NCBI RefSeq assembly: GCF_046614695.1
Contig: NZ_JBKKHQ010000001.1
Span: 1-64,000 of the forward strand
DNA: 64,000 nucleotides
Source: Pokkaliibacter sp046614695
Lineage (GTDB): Bacteria; Pseudomonadota; Gammaproteobacteria; Pseudomonadales; Balneatricaceae
Reading direction: 5' to 3'
A program made the position numbers and the translations under genes. The notes under the pieces are model-generated. The model was not told the DNA's origin. It was given only the letters and a program-made list of their open reading frames with translations, and searched no databases. Every line of letters begins with the position of its first letter. Positions within the stretch are counted from its first letter, which is position 1. Shown here one piece after another: positions 35,674 through 44,745 of the stretch.

Positions 35674-37239
35674 TCAGCCGCGGTTGGCGTTCAGGGCCTG
35701 CATTTGTGTCCAGACGGGCGGTAACATCGCGCGCGTCTGCTGATAGCTTGGGTAAAGGCTGGCGTAGCGTTCCATCAGCGCCGCATCGGCGGCTTCCGCT
35801 GTGCCCAGCAATGGCGTTACCCAGGTGGCGATACAGTCATCCATTGTCGGGAAAGCGCCGATAGCCACGGCGGCCATCATGGCGGCACCGGCAGCACCTG
35901 CTTCTTCACGTTCACTGATACGTACCGGTGCACCAACCGCCGCACCGAGAATCTGGCGAAGGGCGCCGGAACGTGCGGCACCGCCAGAAAGGCGTAATTC
36001 TCTGGGAGCGCCAGCCCCCATCGCCTGATAACAATCACGCGCGGCCATGCCCATGCCTTCCACAACGGCACGCAGCAGGTCGGCAAAGCCGTGGCTGTAT
36101 TTGAGGCCGATAAAGTCAGCACGGGCATCGGCATTAACAAAGGGGCCGCGCTCGCCGGCTTCGGAGATATAGGGGTGATACAGCAGGGTGCCGGGCTGAG
36201 AAGCGGCCAGCCAGCGGTCGATATGTTTGACCAGAGCAGCATGGCTGGTGTCGCCGCCGAAATCGTTAATCAGGTCCTGCGCGACTTTAAGAATCCAGTC
36301 CAGATTCAGGGTCGAGGCCATGTTGGTCTGTACCTGCGTCACCCAGTTGGCGGAGGGCAGGGTAATCACATAGCCGGTCTGGGCATCATTCAGATGTACC
36401 TGGTCTGAAGTCACCGCGCGCATGTGAACACCGGTCGAGCCGACAATCGAGCAGGCGGTGTTGGCATCACCGGTATGAACACCCGCGCCCAGCGCAGTCA
36501 TCACCATATCCACATAAGCCAGGCACACAGGCGTGCCCGCCAGCAGGCCGGTGGCCTGCGCTGCCGACTCGGTCAGGGGATGAGTGGTCTGGGTGCCTTC
36601 GATAATTTCTGGCAATAAATGACGGCGATGCTGTAAACCCAGGGCGTCGATCACCGTGTCGTCATATTGGCGATTGCGGAAGTTACCGAAAGTGAAGCTG
36701 GCTTCTGAAGGGTCTGTCGCGCGAACACCGGTGAGATTCAGATAAAGCCAGTCTTTGCAGTGCAGGGCGACTTCCGCGCTATCCACCAGACTTTGATGGT
36801 GCTGATCCATGTGCGCGAGTTGTGAGCCCTGCTGACAGGTATTGAGCCCGGTGCCCGTTGCTTCAAAGCGGGCGCGAGCCAGCGGGCCGGTGGAGAGTTT
36901 CTTTACGGTGGACGCCGCGCGGGCATCCAGCCAGATCCAGGCATCATCGACCGGGCGGTTATCCTTCCCAACTAACCAGGTGCCATCGCCCTGAGCAGTC
37001 ACCGACACGGCCGCCACACGGGCTGACAGGTTGTCGATCACCTCCGATAAACCACGAACGGCTTTCGCGCAGTCCTGCCAGGTTTGCTCCATACACTGAA
37101 GCGCGGAGCCATCCTTGCCACTTTTATAGGTATTGCGAACAGAGGCAGTACCGAGCTGGCGACCTTCGAGGGTAAAGGCAACGGCTTTGACGACAGAGGT
37201 GCCGGAGTCTATACCGACAATGATGTCTTTATTACTCAT
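35674..37239 (-). CDS. eryA: FGGY-family carbohydrate kinase, EryA-like
   Basis: A 521-aa FGGY kinase. ATG 37239 (MSNKDIIVGIDSGTSVVKAV) is chosen for the GGAGG just upstream and because the phosphate-1 loop follows at once. Later motifs are DAWIWLDARA (catalytic acid region), SIVGSTGVH (phosphate 2) and LRLSGGAARSGALRQILG (adenosine site). The size equals Brucella erythritol kinase (519 aa). It starts the minus-strand operon eryABC-ribH2-ADH-eryD. Other polyols such as threitol or xylitol cannot be excluded. Confidence 0.86.
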   Translation of the reverse strand: MSNKDIIVGIDSGTSVVKAVAFTLEGRQLGTASVRNTYKSGKDGSALQCMEQTWQDCAKAVRGLSEVIDNLSARVAAVSVTAQGDGTWLVGKDNRPVDDAWIWLDARAASTVKKLSTGPLARARFEATGTGLNTCQQGSQLAHMDQHHQSLVDSAEVALHCKDWLYLNLTGVRATDPSEASFTFGNFRNRQYDDTVIDALGLQHRRHLLPEIIEGTQTTHPLTESAAQATGLLAGTPVCLAYVDMVMTALGAGVHTGDANTACSIVGSTGVHMRAVTSDQVHLNDAQTGYVITLPSANWVTQVQTNMASTLNLDWILKVAQDLINDFGGDTSHAALVKHIDRWLAASQPGTLLYHPYISEAGERGPFVNADARADFIGLKYSHGFADLLRAVVEGMGMAARDCYQAMGAGAPRELRLSGGAARSGALRQILGAAVGAPVRISEREEAGAAGAAMMAAVAIGAFPTMDDCIATWVTPLLGTAEAADAALMERYASLYPSYQQTRAMLPPVWTQMQALNANRG

Positions 37240-38096
37240 GAAGACCTCCGCAGCAGAGGCAGCGCCGGGCCACCCGAAGATCACGGGCAGTCAGAACAGT
37301 GGATTGTGTGGTCATTGTTATTGTTATCCCGTTTTTAGCGGCTATCCGAGAGTGAGCTTTTTGCCTGGGCGGCTTGCTTTGGCAGGCGAAATTCAAGGGA
37401 ATCCCGATGACTTATGATAAGTCCTGCGTTGCGAATGCCTGTTTTTGTTAGGTCTCTATCAAAAAGATAGCAGAAAGGCTCTCACTATATCTCATTAAGA
37501 TAACACTAAGAATGAATTATTTTTCTAATTAAAAAAATTATTTCATTCGATCCTCGGAGTGTCAATCAACCTTTGTTTCAATATTCCGCCATCACCCGGA
37601 TAAGACGTTTTAACGCTGGCGGTCTTGTAAGTTAACGACACTCCAAAGCATCGCAGGGGACTGATGATTGGTTCATTTATTCTGGTTAAATCTTTATTTA
37701 TCAATGATTTGTAGGATTTTTTCGGAGTTTTTGAGCGGCAGGATTGAATAGCGCCTATTGCACTTTTGTCGAAGGTTAAGGTGGTAAAAAAGACACGGGG
37801 AAGGGGTTTTTAGCCTTCTGAAACCCTGTTTTTTGTGAGTGTTAGACTTAGGTCTAGGACTAAAAAAAGGGATGTTATTGGTTGACAAAGGCGCTGAGAT
37901 ATAACATTTTTCTCTCAATCAGTTATCACATTTCTAACATCAGAACGGAAATGGGTAGCGCTAGGTCCCGGCAACCATCACACAAGATTGTGCTGATACC
38001 TCGATTTAAGCTCAGTCCTTCACCTTCATGCCGGGTGAGCTGAGTGGTCACTGCCGGACCCTGACGTACAACAAGAATAAATACGAGGTCTACAAC
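37240..38096. promoter_or_regulatory. Divergent control region of the erythritol locus
   Basis: An 857-bp AT-rich region between divergent operons. Nearest to eryA are two inverted repeats, CTATC-AAAAA-GATAG (37456-37470) and TATCT-CATTA-AGATA (37488-37502). Their centres are 32 bp apart, about three helical turns, so they could be operators for the SorC or DeoR regulator. Closer to the plus-strand operon, TTGACA (37882-37887) and TATAAC (37900-37905) are too close (12 bp) for a standard sigma-70 promoter. No convincing gene lies here; a 74-codon minus-strand frame at 37694-37918 looks random. Confidence 0.45.
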
Positions 38097-38750
38097 ATGA
38101 GTAATGTATCTGCGCTTTCCGTGCAGGTGTCGTCCAGGACGAGAAAACGGGTTGCCATCGCTTCGGCGGCAGTCCTCGTGTTACTTGCTGCTATCGCTAT
38201 CGACACCAAGGTCGTCAAGATCGGCTCTGATGAAGATGTTCAGGAGCAGGTGTTCTCCCCTGAGAAATATGGCACCAAAACCTTCCCGATCGTTCAGCAA
38301 AGTATTGAAAGCCGTGCGGTGGATGCTGCCACTCTGGCCCAGGCGCTGGCGGACAACAAAGCCGAAGCGGTGAAGAAGTACGGTGTCGGTTCTCCCATGC
38401 CGGTGATTCCCGTGAGCTTTACCGGAGTGGTTGGTGAAGGTCGCATGGGCACCTACTACGTCAATGTCGATGGCGTGCCGGATAACGTGAAAATTCGCGT
38501 GCAGACAGGCCCGGCCATTAACGGCACAGACCTGCGTGATGCCACAGGCGACATCAAGTTTGGCGACTTCAAAAACCAGATTGAGTACCAGAACGCCGGC
38601 GCGGCAATTAACGATGCGATGAAAGAAGGGGTTCTCAAGAATATTGATAACGCTGATCTTGCTGGCCGTACCGTCGAGATCACCGGTGCCTTTCGTTTGC
38701 TGAACCCTAAAAACTGGCTGGTTACGCCAGTAAGGATGGAAGTGAAATGA
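38097..38750 (+). CDS. DUF2291 exported protein of the erythritol ABC operon
   Basis: A 217-aa protein of the DUF2291 family (predicted periplasmic, membrane-anchored). ATG 38097 has GAGG 8 nt upstream. After a basic stretch (SSRTRKRVAIAS) one hydrophobic anchor follows (AAVLVLLAAIAIDTKVV, about 21-37); the rest is soluble, with FTGVVGEGRMGTYYVNVDGVPD. No lipobox cysteine is seen. Members of this family accompany ribose-type ABC transporters in rhizobial polyol loci. The function is unknown. Its stop overlaps the ATPase start by 4 nt. Confidence 0.82.
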   Translation: MSNVSALSVQVSSRTRKRVAIASAAVLVLLAAIAIDTKVVKIGSDEDVQEQVFSPEKYGTKTFPIVQQSIESRAVDAATLAQALADNKAEAVKKYGVGSPMPVIPVSFTGVVGEGRMGTYYVNVDGVPDNVKIRVQTGPAINGTDLRDATGDIKFGDFKNQIEYQNAGAAINDAMKEGVLKNIDNADLAGRTVEITGAFRLLNPKNWLVTPVRMEVK

Positions 38751-40267
38751 CCTCGACTTCCACCAGCGAAGTTGTGCTCGAAGCGCGCAACGTTACCAAG
38801 ATTTACGGCTCGACCCATGCCCTGAAAGGTGTGAACTTCGAGATCCATCGCGGTCAGGTCACCACACTCTTCGGTGAGAACGGTGCCGGTAAATCGACCC
38901 TAATGAAGATTCTTTCAGGCGTTGTCACGCCGACCTCGGGCGAGATCGTCCTGAATGGCGAGTCCAAGGTGTTTAATTCCTCGACGGAAGCCCGTGAGTG
39001 CGGCATTTCCATCATCCATCAGGAGCTGAGCCTGGCACCCAACATGAATGTCCGCGACAACATCTTTATGGGTCGTGAAATCATGAAGGGCAGTGGCGTG
39101 GACTTCGCTGAGGAAGAGCGCATCACCCGCGAACTGATGGCCGAGCTGGAAGAGGATATTGATCCGCTGACCCCCGTTGAAGACCTGCGTCTGGGTCAGC
39201 AGCAGATCGTCGAGATTGCCCGTGCTCTGTCGGTGAATGCCCGCATCCTGATTATGGATGAGCCGACCTCAGCGCTGTCTGCTTCTGAAGTGGAAGTGCT
39301 GTTCAAGGTGATTCATGACCTCACCAGCAAGGGCGTTTCCATTGTTTATATTTCTCACCACCTGGAAGAAGCGCTGGAAGTCACTGATCACGCGGTGGTA
39401 CTGCGTGACGGTGTGATGACCGCCTATGCCAAGCGCAGCGACATCGATCTTGAGTGGATCGTGCGCAACATGGTGGGTGAGCATTTTGACCTCGGTTCTC
39501 CGCCCACCGGTTATGCCATGGGAGAGGTTGCGCTGACGGTCGAGAATCTGGTGGTGAAGGATTCCAGCGGCTTTAACGTCGTGGATAACCTGTCACTGGA
39601 AGTGCAGGCCGGTGAAATCGTCTGCATTTACGGTTTGATGGGGGCTGGCCGTACCGAGCTTATGGAATGCATCGCCGGGCGCATGAAGCCTCATTCCGGT
39701 CGCATTCTGCTTAACGGGCAGGACATTGCCGGCCTGACGATTTCTGACCGTATTAACAATGGCCTGGTGCTGGTGCCGGAAGACCGTCAGCGTGATGGTC
39801 TGGTGCAAACCATGACCGTTGGCGAGAACCTGTCACTGGCCAGCATCGGCGAGTTCACTCGCAAACTGGTCACCTCACCCAAGCGTGAAGAAGAGCTGGT
39901 GAATGACTCCATCCGTAACGTCACGGTGAAAACCGCCGGTGGTGAAGCGGCGATTGGTTCACTCTCCGGCGGTAACCAGCAGAAAGTCGTTATCGGCAAA
40001 ATGCTGGCGACCAACCCGGAAGTGGTGCTGCTGGATGAGCCCAGCCGCGGTATTGATATCGGCGCCAAAGCCGAGGTGTTCAAACTGCTGGCGGAGAATG
40101 CCAAGAAAGGCCTCGCGGTGGTTTATTCCACCTCCGAAGTGGGTGAGTGCCTGAGCGTGGCTCATCGCATCATCGTGATGCACAAAGGCCGAATCTCCGC
40201 GACCTTTGACTCCAACGTGACTAAAGAACGAATTATGGCAGCCTCCGGTGAGTCGCTCGTTGCCTAA
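38747..40267 (+). CDS. eryE: Sugar ABC transporter ATPase with two nucleotide-binding domains, EryE-like
   Basis: A 506-aa RbsA-type ATPase with fused domains. The first domain has Walker A GENGAGKST (43-51), Walker B ILIMDEPTSAL and a degenerate signature LRLGQQQ. The second has a degenerate Walker A (GLMGAGRTE) and the canonical LSGGNQQK with VVLLDEPSRGIDIG. This asymmetry is normal for the family. It energises uptake with the following permease and binding protein. It is translationally coupled to the DUF2291 gene. Confidence 0.9.
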   Translation: MTSTSTSEVVLEARNVTKIYGSTHALKGVNFEIHRGQVTTLFGENGAGKSTLMKILSGVVTPTSGEIVLNGESKVFNSSTEARECGISIIHQELSLAPNMNVRDNIFMGREIMKGSGVDFAEEERITRELMAELEEDIDPLTPVEDLRLGQQQIVEIARALSVNARILIMDEPTSALSASEVEVLFKVIHDLTSKGVSIVYISHHLEEALEVTDHAVVLRDGVMTAYAKRSDIDLEWIVRNMVGEHFDLGSPPTGYAMGEVALTVENLVVKDSSGFNVVDNLSLEVQAGEIVCIYGLMGAGRTELMECIAGRMKPHSGRILLNGQDIAGLTISDRINNGLVLVPEDRQRDGLVQTMTVGENLSLASIGEFTRKLVTSPKREEELVNDSIRNVTVKTAGGEAAIGSLSGGNQQKVVIGKMLATNPEVVLLDEPSRGIDIGAKAEVFKLLAENAKKGLAVVYSTSEVGECLSVAHRIIVMHKGRISATFDSNVTKERIMAASGESLVA

Positions 40268-40295
40268 AAATAAGATAAAAACGGAGCCCTTTACC

Positions 40296-41345
40296 ATGAC
40301 TGACAAGACCCAAGCGCTTCCAGCCGGGAGCCAGTCCAGTGGCACTTCGCCTGCCATGAACATTACGCGATTGCTCCTGGAAGGCCGTGCGTTTTTCGCC
40401 TTGCTGGTGATTATTGCCGTCTTCTCTTTCCTGTCGCCTAACTACTTTACCGTGGGCAACTTCCTGACCATGGCGTCCCACGTGGCGATCTTCGGCCTGC
40501 TGGCGATCGGCATGCTGCTGGTGATTCTGAACGGCGGTATCGACCTGTCCGTTGGTTCGACGTTAGGCCTTGCCGGTGTCTTCGCCGGTTTCCTGATGCA
40601 GGGCATCAATATCGAATCCCTGGGCGTGATTCTCTATCTGCCATTGTGGGCCGTGGTGATTCTGACCATCGCACTGGGCGCCATTGTCGGTCTGGTAAAC
40701 GGCGTACTGATTGCCTATTTCCGTGTTCCTGCGTTCGTCGCTACTCTGGGCTCACTCTATGTGGCTCGCGGTATCGCGCTTTTGATGACGAACGGTCTGA
40801 CCTACAACAAGCTGAGCGGTCGCCCCGAGCTGGGTAACACCGGCTTTGACTGGCTGGGCTTTAACCGTCTGTTTGATGTGCCTATCGGCGTTATCGTTCT
40901 GGCGGTGATTGCCCTGGCCTGTGGTTTCCTGCTGAGCCGTACCGCCTTTGGTCGCTGGCTGTATGCCTCCGGCGGCAACGAACGTGCCGCTGAACTGTCC
41001 GGTGTGCCGGTCAAGCGTGTCAAAGTCTCTGTCTATGTGCTTTCCGGTATTTGCGCGGCCATCGCAGGTTTGGTGCTGTCTTCACAGCTGACCTCGGCTG
41101 GCCCAACGGCAGGTACCACCTATGAGCTGACGGCTATCGCTGCTGTGGTCATCGGCGGTGCTGCTCTGACCGGTGGTCGCGGTAACATCCGCGGCACCAT
41201 GCTCGGTGCTTTTGTTATCGGTTTTCTTTCTGATGGTCTGGTCATTATCGGCGTCTCCGCCTACTGGCAGACCGTCTTTACTGGTGCGGTCATCGTACTG
41301 GCGGTTCTTCTGAACAGCCTGCAATACGGTAGCCGTGGGAAATAA
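40296..41345 (+). CDS. eryF: Sugar ABC transporter permease, EryF-like
   Basis: A 349-aa RbsC-type permease with about ten hydrophobic helices. ATG 40296 is preferred over 40248 because GGAG lies 9 nt upstream and the earlier start would overlap the ATPase gene. Family segments are GGIDLSVGSTLGLAGVF, RVPAFVATLGSLYVARGIALL and YELTAIAAVVIGGAALTGGRGN. It forms the membrane channel of the erythritol transporter. Confidence 0.9.
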   Translation: MTDKTQALPAGSQSSGTSPAMNITRLLLEGRAFFALLVIIAVFSFLSPNYFTVGNFLTMASHVAIFGLLAIGMLLVILNGGIDLSVGSTLGLAGVFAGFLMQGINIESLGVILYLPLWAVVILTIALGAIVGLVNGVLIAYFRVPAFVATLGSLYVARGIALLMTNGLTYNKLSGRPELGNTGFDWLGFNRLFDVPIGVIVLAVIALACGFLLSRTAFGRWLYASGGNERAAELSGVPVKRVKVSVYVLSGICAAIAGLVLSSQLTSAGPTAGTTYELTAIAAVVIGGAALTGGRGNIRGTMLGAFVIGFLSDGLVIIGVSAYWQTVFTGAVIVLAVLLNSLQYGSRGK

Positions 41346-41452
41346 CCCGTAAGTGAAGCCCTGCTGCAGTGGAGGGGAAACCCAAGGCTGCAGCGCAACC
41401 TCGCCGCAAACTGTCGGCACCCGAACCAAAAACAATAAATGGAGTGTGCAAC

Positions 41453-42403
41453 ATGTTGAATAAGAGCAAGCGTTTAATGATGGCAGCCGCTACCTCCGGC
41501 ATGATGCTGTTCGCCAGCGCATCCTGGGCAGACGGCCTGATGACTATCATCGTTAACGACCCATCCAACCCTTACTGGTACACCGAGGGTCAGGTTGCCA
41601 AGAAAACGGCTGAGTCCATGGGCTATACCGCTACGGTTTCCGGTCACAAGGGCGATACCAACACTGAAAGCCAGATGATCGATACCGCGATCACCAACAA
41701 ATCCAAAGCCATTATTCTTGACCCAGCCAACGCTGACGGCTCTGTCGGTGCGGTGAAGAAAGCCGTCGCGGCAGGTATTCCTGTCATTATCGTTAACGCC
41801 GAGCTGAACCAGGCCGGTCTGGCAAAAGCCCAGCTGGTATCCAACAACGCGCAGGGCGCTGCTCTGGGTGCGATGCAGTGGGTTGAAGCAGTAGGCGATT
41901 CCGGTAAATACGTTGAGCTGTTCGGTGCGCCTTCCGACAACAACGCCGCGACCCGTTCCAACGGTTACGAAACCGTGCTGTCACAGTACCCGGACCTGAA
42001 GCGCGTTGGTAAAGACGTTGCCAACTGGGACCGTACTCAGGGTTACAACAAAACCCAGTCCATGTTGCAGGCGAATCCAGACATCAACGGCGTTATCAGC
42101 GGTAACGACGAAATGGCACTGGGCGCCATCGCGGCACTGAAAGAAGCGGGCAAACTGGACGGCGTTAAAGTCGGCGGTTTTGACGGTTCACCTGATGCGG
42201 TTGACGCAGTGAAAGCCGGTGAAATGGCCTACACCGTACTGCAGCCAGTGGCGGTCTTCGCAGAAGCCGCGGTCAAGCAGGCTGACAGCGTGATCAAAAC
42301 CGGTAAAACCGGCGTAGACCACGAGAAGCAGCTGTTCGATTGCATGCTGATCACCAAAGACAACGCAGACAAGTACACCTCTCCCTTCGTACTGTCTGAA
42401 TAA
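41453..42403 (+). CDS. eryG: Periplasmic sugar-binding protein, EryG-like
   Basis: A 316-aa periplasmic-binding-protein type-1 (ribose-like) receptor. GGAG lies 8 nt before ATG 41453. The signal peptide is MLNKSKRLMMAAATSGMMLF then ASASWA, with the mature protein from DGLMTIIVNDPSNPYW. The hinge and ligand motifs DTAITNKSKAIILDPANADG, VISGNDEMALGAIAALKEAG and VGGFDGSPDAVDAVKAG are present. With EryE/F it imports the polyol. A strong terminator follows, so the DeoR gene probably has its own promoter. Confidence 0.9.
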   Translation: MLNKSKRLMMAAATSGMMLFASASWADGLMTIIVNDPSNPYWYTEGQVAKKTAESMGYTATVSGHKGDTNTESQMIDTAITNKSKAIILDPANADGSVGAVKKAVAAGIPVIIVNAELNQAGLAKAQLVSNNAQGAALGAMQWVEAVGDSGKYVELFGAPSDNNAATRSNGYETVLSQYPDLKRVGKDVANWDRTQGYNKTQSMLQANPDINGVISGNDEMALGAIAALKEAGKLDGVKVGGFDGSPDAVDAVKAGEMAYTVLQPVAVFAEAAVKQADSVIKTGKTGVDHEKQLFDCMLITKDNADKYTSPFVLSE

Positions 42404-42413
42404 GCAAAGCGTC

Positions 42414-42446
42414 AGAGGTCATCTTCGGATGGCCTCTGGCTTTTTT
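42414..42446 (+). terminator. Terminator after the erythritol ABC operon
   Basis: Ten-base-pair stem AGAGGTCATC / GATGGCCTCT (one G-U) closed by a TTCG tetraloop, then a short gap and six T. Confidence 0.9.
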
Positions 42447-42540
42447 ACCAGGCTGATTTTGCCGTTAAGAAGATCAGCGTTGTAAAGAAGCCAGATCACA
42501 AAGACAATAACGGCTTTTTTGAAAAGCCTCTGGATTTCAT

Positions 42541-43392
42541 ATGGCCACAAGCGCACAGGACAGTGTCGTTGATGTATTCATGGCAGAGCAGCTCCCGAGC
42601 GATAGCCGTCAGGCAAGGCAGTTAGCCCGCCGTCAGCTGATCGTCGAAGCCGTCATGAGTGAAGGCGCTATCCGCATTGAAGACATCACCGACCGCTTCG
42701 GCATCAGCCTGATGACCGCTCATCGTGATATCGATGAACTGGTTGAGCGCGGCTTGTTGCGCAAGGCGAGGGGCGTGGTGTCGGCGACACCGACCAGTCT
42801 GGTGGAATCCAGTGATGTGTATCGGGCCACCCGCCAATTAGCGGAAAAGCGCGCGATCGCCGAAGTCGCCGCAAGTTACATCGAGCCTGGTCAGGCCATC
42901 TTTTTTGATGACTCCACCACCGTGCTGCAAATGGCGCGCTTCCTGCCCGCCAAGGCGCCACTGACAGCCATCACAAACTCCCTGACGCTGATGACCGAGC
43001 TGAAAGAAGCGCGGGATATCACACTAATGGGGCTTGGTGGCCAGTTCTATAACTGGTGTAACGCCTTTATGGGTCGCATGACCCGCGATGAAATTGCCAA
43101 CCTGCGTGCCGATATGTTTTTCGTCTCCATGTCCGCGATTATTGATGACTGTGTCTTTCATCAGTCAGCAGAAATGGTCGAAACCAAGCGCGCCATGTTC
43201 GAATCTGCTGAAAAGCGGATTCTTCTCACCGATCACACCAAGTTCGAACGCCGCGCGCTGCACAGCTTTGCTGACCTCACCGAGTTTGATGTGGTGATCG
43301 TCAACCAGGGCACGCCAGCAACCACCGTCAAACGCATGAAAGACAAAGGCATTAATGTGGTCATTGCGCCGATGAAACCGGTGCGAAGCTAA
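42541..43392 (+). CDS. DeoR-family regulator
   Basis: A 283-aa DeoR regulator. The N-terminal HTH is IRIEDITDRFGISLMTAHRDIDELVERGLLRK (about 42-73). The C-terminal DeoRC sensor domain has DDSTTVLQMARFLP (phosphosugar loop) and TDHTKFERRALHSFADLTEFD. In rhizobial erythritol loci a DeoR gene sits beside eryEFG, which supports a role in this locus, perhaps reading a phosphorylated intermediate while EryD reads another. It is separated from eryG by a terminator. ATG 42541 has no clear ribosome site; a later Met (MAEQLPSDS, 42580) is possible. Confidence 0.87.
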   Translation: MATSAQDSVVDVFMAEQLPSDSRQARQLARRQLIVEAVMSEGAIRIEDITDRFGISLMTAHRDIDELVERGLLRKARGVVSATPTSLVESSDVYRATRQLAEKRAIAEVAASYIEPGQAIFFDDSTTVLQMARFLPAKAPLTAITNSLTLMTELKEARDITLMGLGGQFYNWCNAFMGRMTRDEIANLRADMFFVSMSAIIDDCVFHQSAEMVETKRAMFESAEKRILLTDHTKFERRALHSFADLTEFDVVIVNQGTPATTVKRMKDKGINVVIAPMKPVRS

Positions 43393-43410
43393 GCTTTAGA
43401 TGCTGACAGG

Positions 43411-43433
43411 AAGCGCCTTCGGGCGCTTTTTTT
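43411..43433 (+). terminator. Terminator after the deoR-like gene
   Basis: AAGCGCC-TTCG-GGCGCTT followed by T's. Nearly the same hairpin recurs at 45399 and 46528. Confidence 0.9.
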
Positions 43434-43547
43434 ATACGGCTAAACTACTTGCAACAAGCTGTTGTATAAACCATTGCAAGATGTAGGGAATTATTGCTCC
43501 TTTTTTGCTACAAAGAACGTGGTTTTTCATACAGCTTAGGAATTCCC

Positions 43548-44594
43548 ATGCGTCTTGGCAGCCCTCTTAACTCTGGTCAATTGGATGTAAATCCGTCGAA
43601 TCACCTGAACTCTACTCATGCAGAACGTGCCCGGCAGGCACAAAGCCCGACACTGACTCAGCAGGATAAAGAAAAGCTGTGTGAACTCTACGAGACGACC
43701 TACGCCAAAATCGGCGGTGAGGTAATGAGCAAAGAAGAGTTTATGAGCAAGCTGGATGGCTACTACGACAAAGTGGTTACCCAACGAGGGCACGATAACC
43801 AGATAAAGAATGCGCTGGCCTGTTGGGAGGGTGGTAATCCTAATGGCACTAAAATCTGTCTGGTCTTTGGGGAGGAAGGTAAGGAAGCGGCGCAGGAACG
43901 GCTGCAATTACTCAAAGATAACCTTAGCCAGCCAAATGGGAACTTCTACCTCCATGCGAACAAGGCAGTGGCCAGTGCCTTGTTAAAAGACCGTAATGTG
44001 AACTTGGCGATGATGCTTGAACCAATGAATGATGGTGCGAACAACCACTATTATTCTGTTGCCAATTCCCACGGCAAAAAACTGGTATTTGGAAACTGTA
44101 AAGATACCCAGCCGGTAAGCCATGCCATGAAAAGCTTCTACATTGAGCTGTTTGAGTACAACAAGACCAAACTGGCGATTGAGAAAGCTAAAGACCCAAG
44201 TGTTGAAGACAATAATCAGCTGATTAACCGTCTGGTGAAAAACTTTGATGACACCCTGAAATCGGATATGCCTCTCAGCTACAAATCCATTCTTGGCAGT
44301 AAGATCCTCAAAAAGGCACTAGGTATCCAGGGGGATTTTGACCATCGTGATAAGGTTGATGACCGGGTTTATGTCACGCTGGACCTGTTAAGTCACGGCA
44401 GTTCCAAAGATCTGACTTCGCTCTTTAATATGAATATCAGTACTCATGAGAAGCAGCTTCTCGCGGAGTTACTCGATGAGAAAATAGAAGATACTCATCG
44501 GCAGGTGAGCCTGACGCAGATGACTAAGTTTAATCCTGAAGATCCCGAAACTGACGAAGAGTTTGATCCCTTTATGTTTTATTCAAACCCCTGA
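43548..44594 (+). CDS. Unrecognised 348-aa protein
   Basis: I do not recognise the family. ATG 43548 has AGGA 6 nt upstream. It has no signal peptide and no membrane helix. The first 35 residues are polar and disordered (SGQLDVNPSNHLNSTHAERARQ), as often seen in secreted effectors. A mixed alpha/beta part then includes NGNFYLHANKAVASALLKD, NLAMMLEPMNDGANNHYYSV and KKLVFGNCKDTQPVSHAMKS. This has a His, Glu, His, Cys order that could be a cysteine-protease or acyltransferase-like site, but no known motif fits. The acidic C-terminus ends EDPETDEEFDPFMFYSNP. It stands alone between two terminator-bounded units. An effector role is speculative. Confidence 0.7.
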   Translation: MRLGSPLNSGQLDVNPSNHLNSTHAERARQAQSPTLTQQDKEKLCELYETTYAKIGGEVMSKEEFMSKLDGYYDKVVTQRGHDNQIKNALACWEGGNPNGTKICLVFGEEGKEAAQERLQLLKDNLSQPNGNFYLHANKAVASALLKDRNVNLAMMLEPMNDGANNHYYSVANSHGKKLVFGNCKDTQPVSHAMKSFYIELFEYNKTKLAIEKAKDPSVEDNNQLINRLVKNFDDTLKSDMPLSYKSILGSKILKKALGIQGDFDHRDKVDDRVYVTLDLLSHGSSKDLTSLFNMNISTHEKQLLAELLDEKIEDTHRQVSLTQMTKFNPEDPETDEEFDPFMFYSNP

Positions 44595-44745
44595 ACGGGT
44601 GTTTTGTTCGACTTGGCGTAAGGGCGTCTCCTGACGCAGAAGCTTCTGCTATCTCCCGTCATACACCGCCATACATTCTTCCTCTTTCTTCCTGTCTGCA
44701 TGACTGATAATGATTCTCGACAACGATCTATGAGGAGAGTGCTTT

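Noticed and set aside
37882..37905. TTGACA and TATAAC in the divergent erythritol region as a sigma-70 promoter
   Set aside because: The spacing is 12 bp, too short for a normal promoter; the true promoter may be elsewhere in the region.
37694..37918. A 74-codon minus-strand frame in the erythritol control region
   Set aside because: No ribosome site, no recognisable family, composition like random AT-rich DNA.
37240..38096. Riboswitch (FMN-type) in front of the erythritol locus because of ribH2
   Set aside because: No conserved FMN-riboswitch core was recognised, and ribH2 is internal to the operon.
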